DNA of 23,016 nucleotides from positions 1 to 23,016 of the forward strand of contig CAZWLL010000030.1 of NCBI GenBank assembly GCA_964634795.1. The letters run 5' to 3'. Position 1 is the stretch's first letter. Every line of letters starts with the position of its first letter. Shown one piece after another: positions 22,696 to 23,016 of this stretch. A program made the translations under genes and the position numbers. A model generated the notes under the pieces. It was not told where the DNA came from and did no database searches. It was given only the letters and a program-made list of their open reading frames with translations. The DNA comes from UMGS1696 sp964634795. GTDB taxonomy: Bacteria > Bacillota > Clostridia > Oscillospirales > CAG-272.

Positions 22696-23016
22696 GTCGG
22701 CGGATGCACTTCAGTATTAGTAGTGGAGCTAACCGCCGCCTCCTTAAGCTTGCACTTCTACAAACACCGGAGGTGTTTGTAGATTGCCTATTCGGCAAAC
22801 GTGCAAGCTTCGTTCTTATGGCTTAAGTTTGTCGGCGGATAATCTTCAGTATTAGTAGTGGAGAATACCGCCGCCTCCTTAAGCTTGCACTTCTACAAAC
22901 ACCATAGGTGTTTGTAGATTGCCTGTCGGCAAACGTGCAAGCTTCGTTCTTATGGCTTAAATTTGTCGGCGGATAATCTTCAGTATTAGTAGTGGAGAAT
23001 ACCGCCGCCTCCTTAA
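22696..23016 (+). repeat. Tandem 135-bp repeat with nested hairpins
   Basis: Units begin at 22696, 22831 and 22965 (GTCGGCGGAT), with periods of 135 and 134 bp; the third is cut by the window end. Each full unit has an outer stem AAGCTTGCAC/GTGCAAGCTT (22746-22755/22801-22810; 22881-22890/22935-22944) enclosing two hairpins: an 11-bp stem CTACAAACACC/GGTGTTTGTAG and a 5-bp stem TTGCC/GGCAA, a three-way junction. A separate arm pairs GGCGG with CCGCC. Stem bases are identical between units, while loops differ (GGA versus ATA; TATTC versus TGTC). Every unit contains CCTCCTT, the anti-Shine-Dalgarno sequence. No ORF was seen. Confidence 0.85.

Noticed and set aside
22696..23016. CRISPR array
   Set aside because: Units are about 135 bp and nearly identical throughout, with no short repeat/unique spacer alternation and no cas genes.

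Overview
The window looks like a piece of a Clostridia-class (Bacillota) chromosome, probably from an uncultured gut Oscillospirales- or Christensenellales-like organism. The grounds are the gene set, the Gram-positive lipoprotein and amino-acid ABC transporter, strong AGGAGG ribosome binding sites, sigma-A promoters with 17-bp spacers, heavy AGA/ATA codon use and moderate GC. The genus cannot be fixed from the sequence alone. A 100-N scaffold gap and repeat-rich ends suggest that it is a draft or metagenome contig, perhaps a whole one.

Layout. 1-255: a cluster of small palindromes, then the uvrB promoter. 256-2250: uvrB, closed by a terminator. 2321-3873 (minus): yceD (DUF177) and rpmF as a two-gene operon with a terminator, followed by a small membrane protein of unknown function. 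4062-13249: a seven-gene pyrimidine operon, pyrC-carA-carB-pyrD-pyrF-pyrE-pyrB, driven by one consensus promoter with a possible attenuator leader and closed by a terminator. It encodes every enzyme from bicarbonate/glutamine to UMP, but has no pyrR and no pyrK, and PyrB carries a fused PyrI-type zinc domain. 13353-16015: a polar amino-acid ABC uptake system (lipoprotein, permease, ATPase). 16042-16141: assembly gap. 16142-20431: two divergently transcribed GH36-clan alpha-galactosidase-type genes sharing a 200-bp promoter region. 20585-21102: a four-tRNA operon (Val-Asp-Phe-Gly) with promoter and terminator. 21339-22694: a MATE-family exporter. 22696-23016: a 135-bp tandem repeat with nested hairpins that runs off the end.

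Most of the window is housekeeping and metabolic sequence; I see no defence island, prophage, insertion sequence or CRISPR array. The points most worth a second look are: the solute-binding lipoprotein, which reads as a circular permutant with the usual C-terminal segment at its N-terminus; the pyr leader, where an 11-codon reading frame ends inside a possible terminator hairpin; the minimal PyrB-zinc-domain fusion; the tandem repeat whose copies differ in the hairpin loops while the stems stay identical; and the direct and inverted copies of the tRNA-Val 5' end in the tRNA operon leader.
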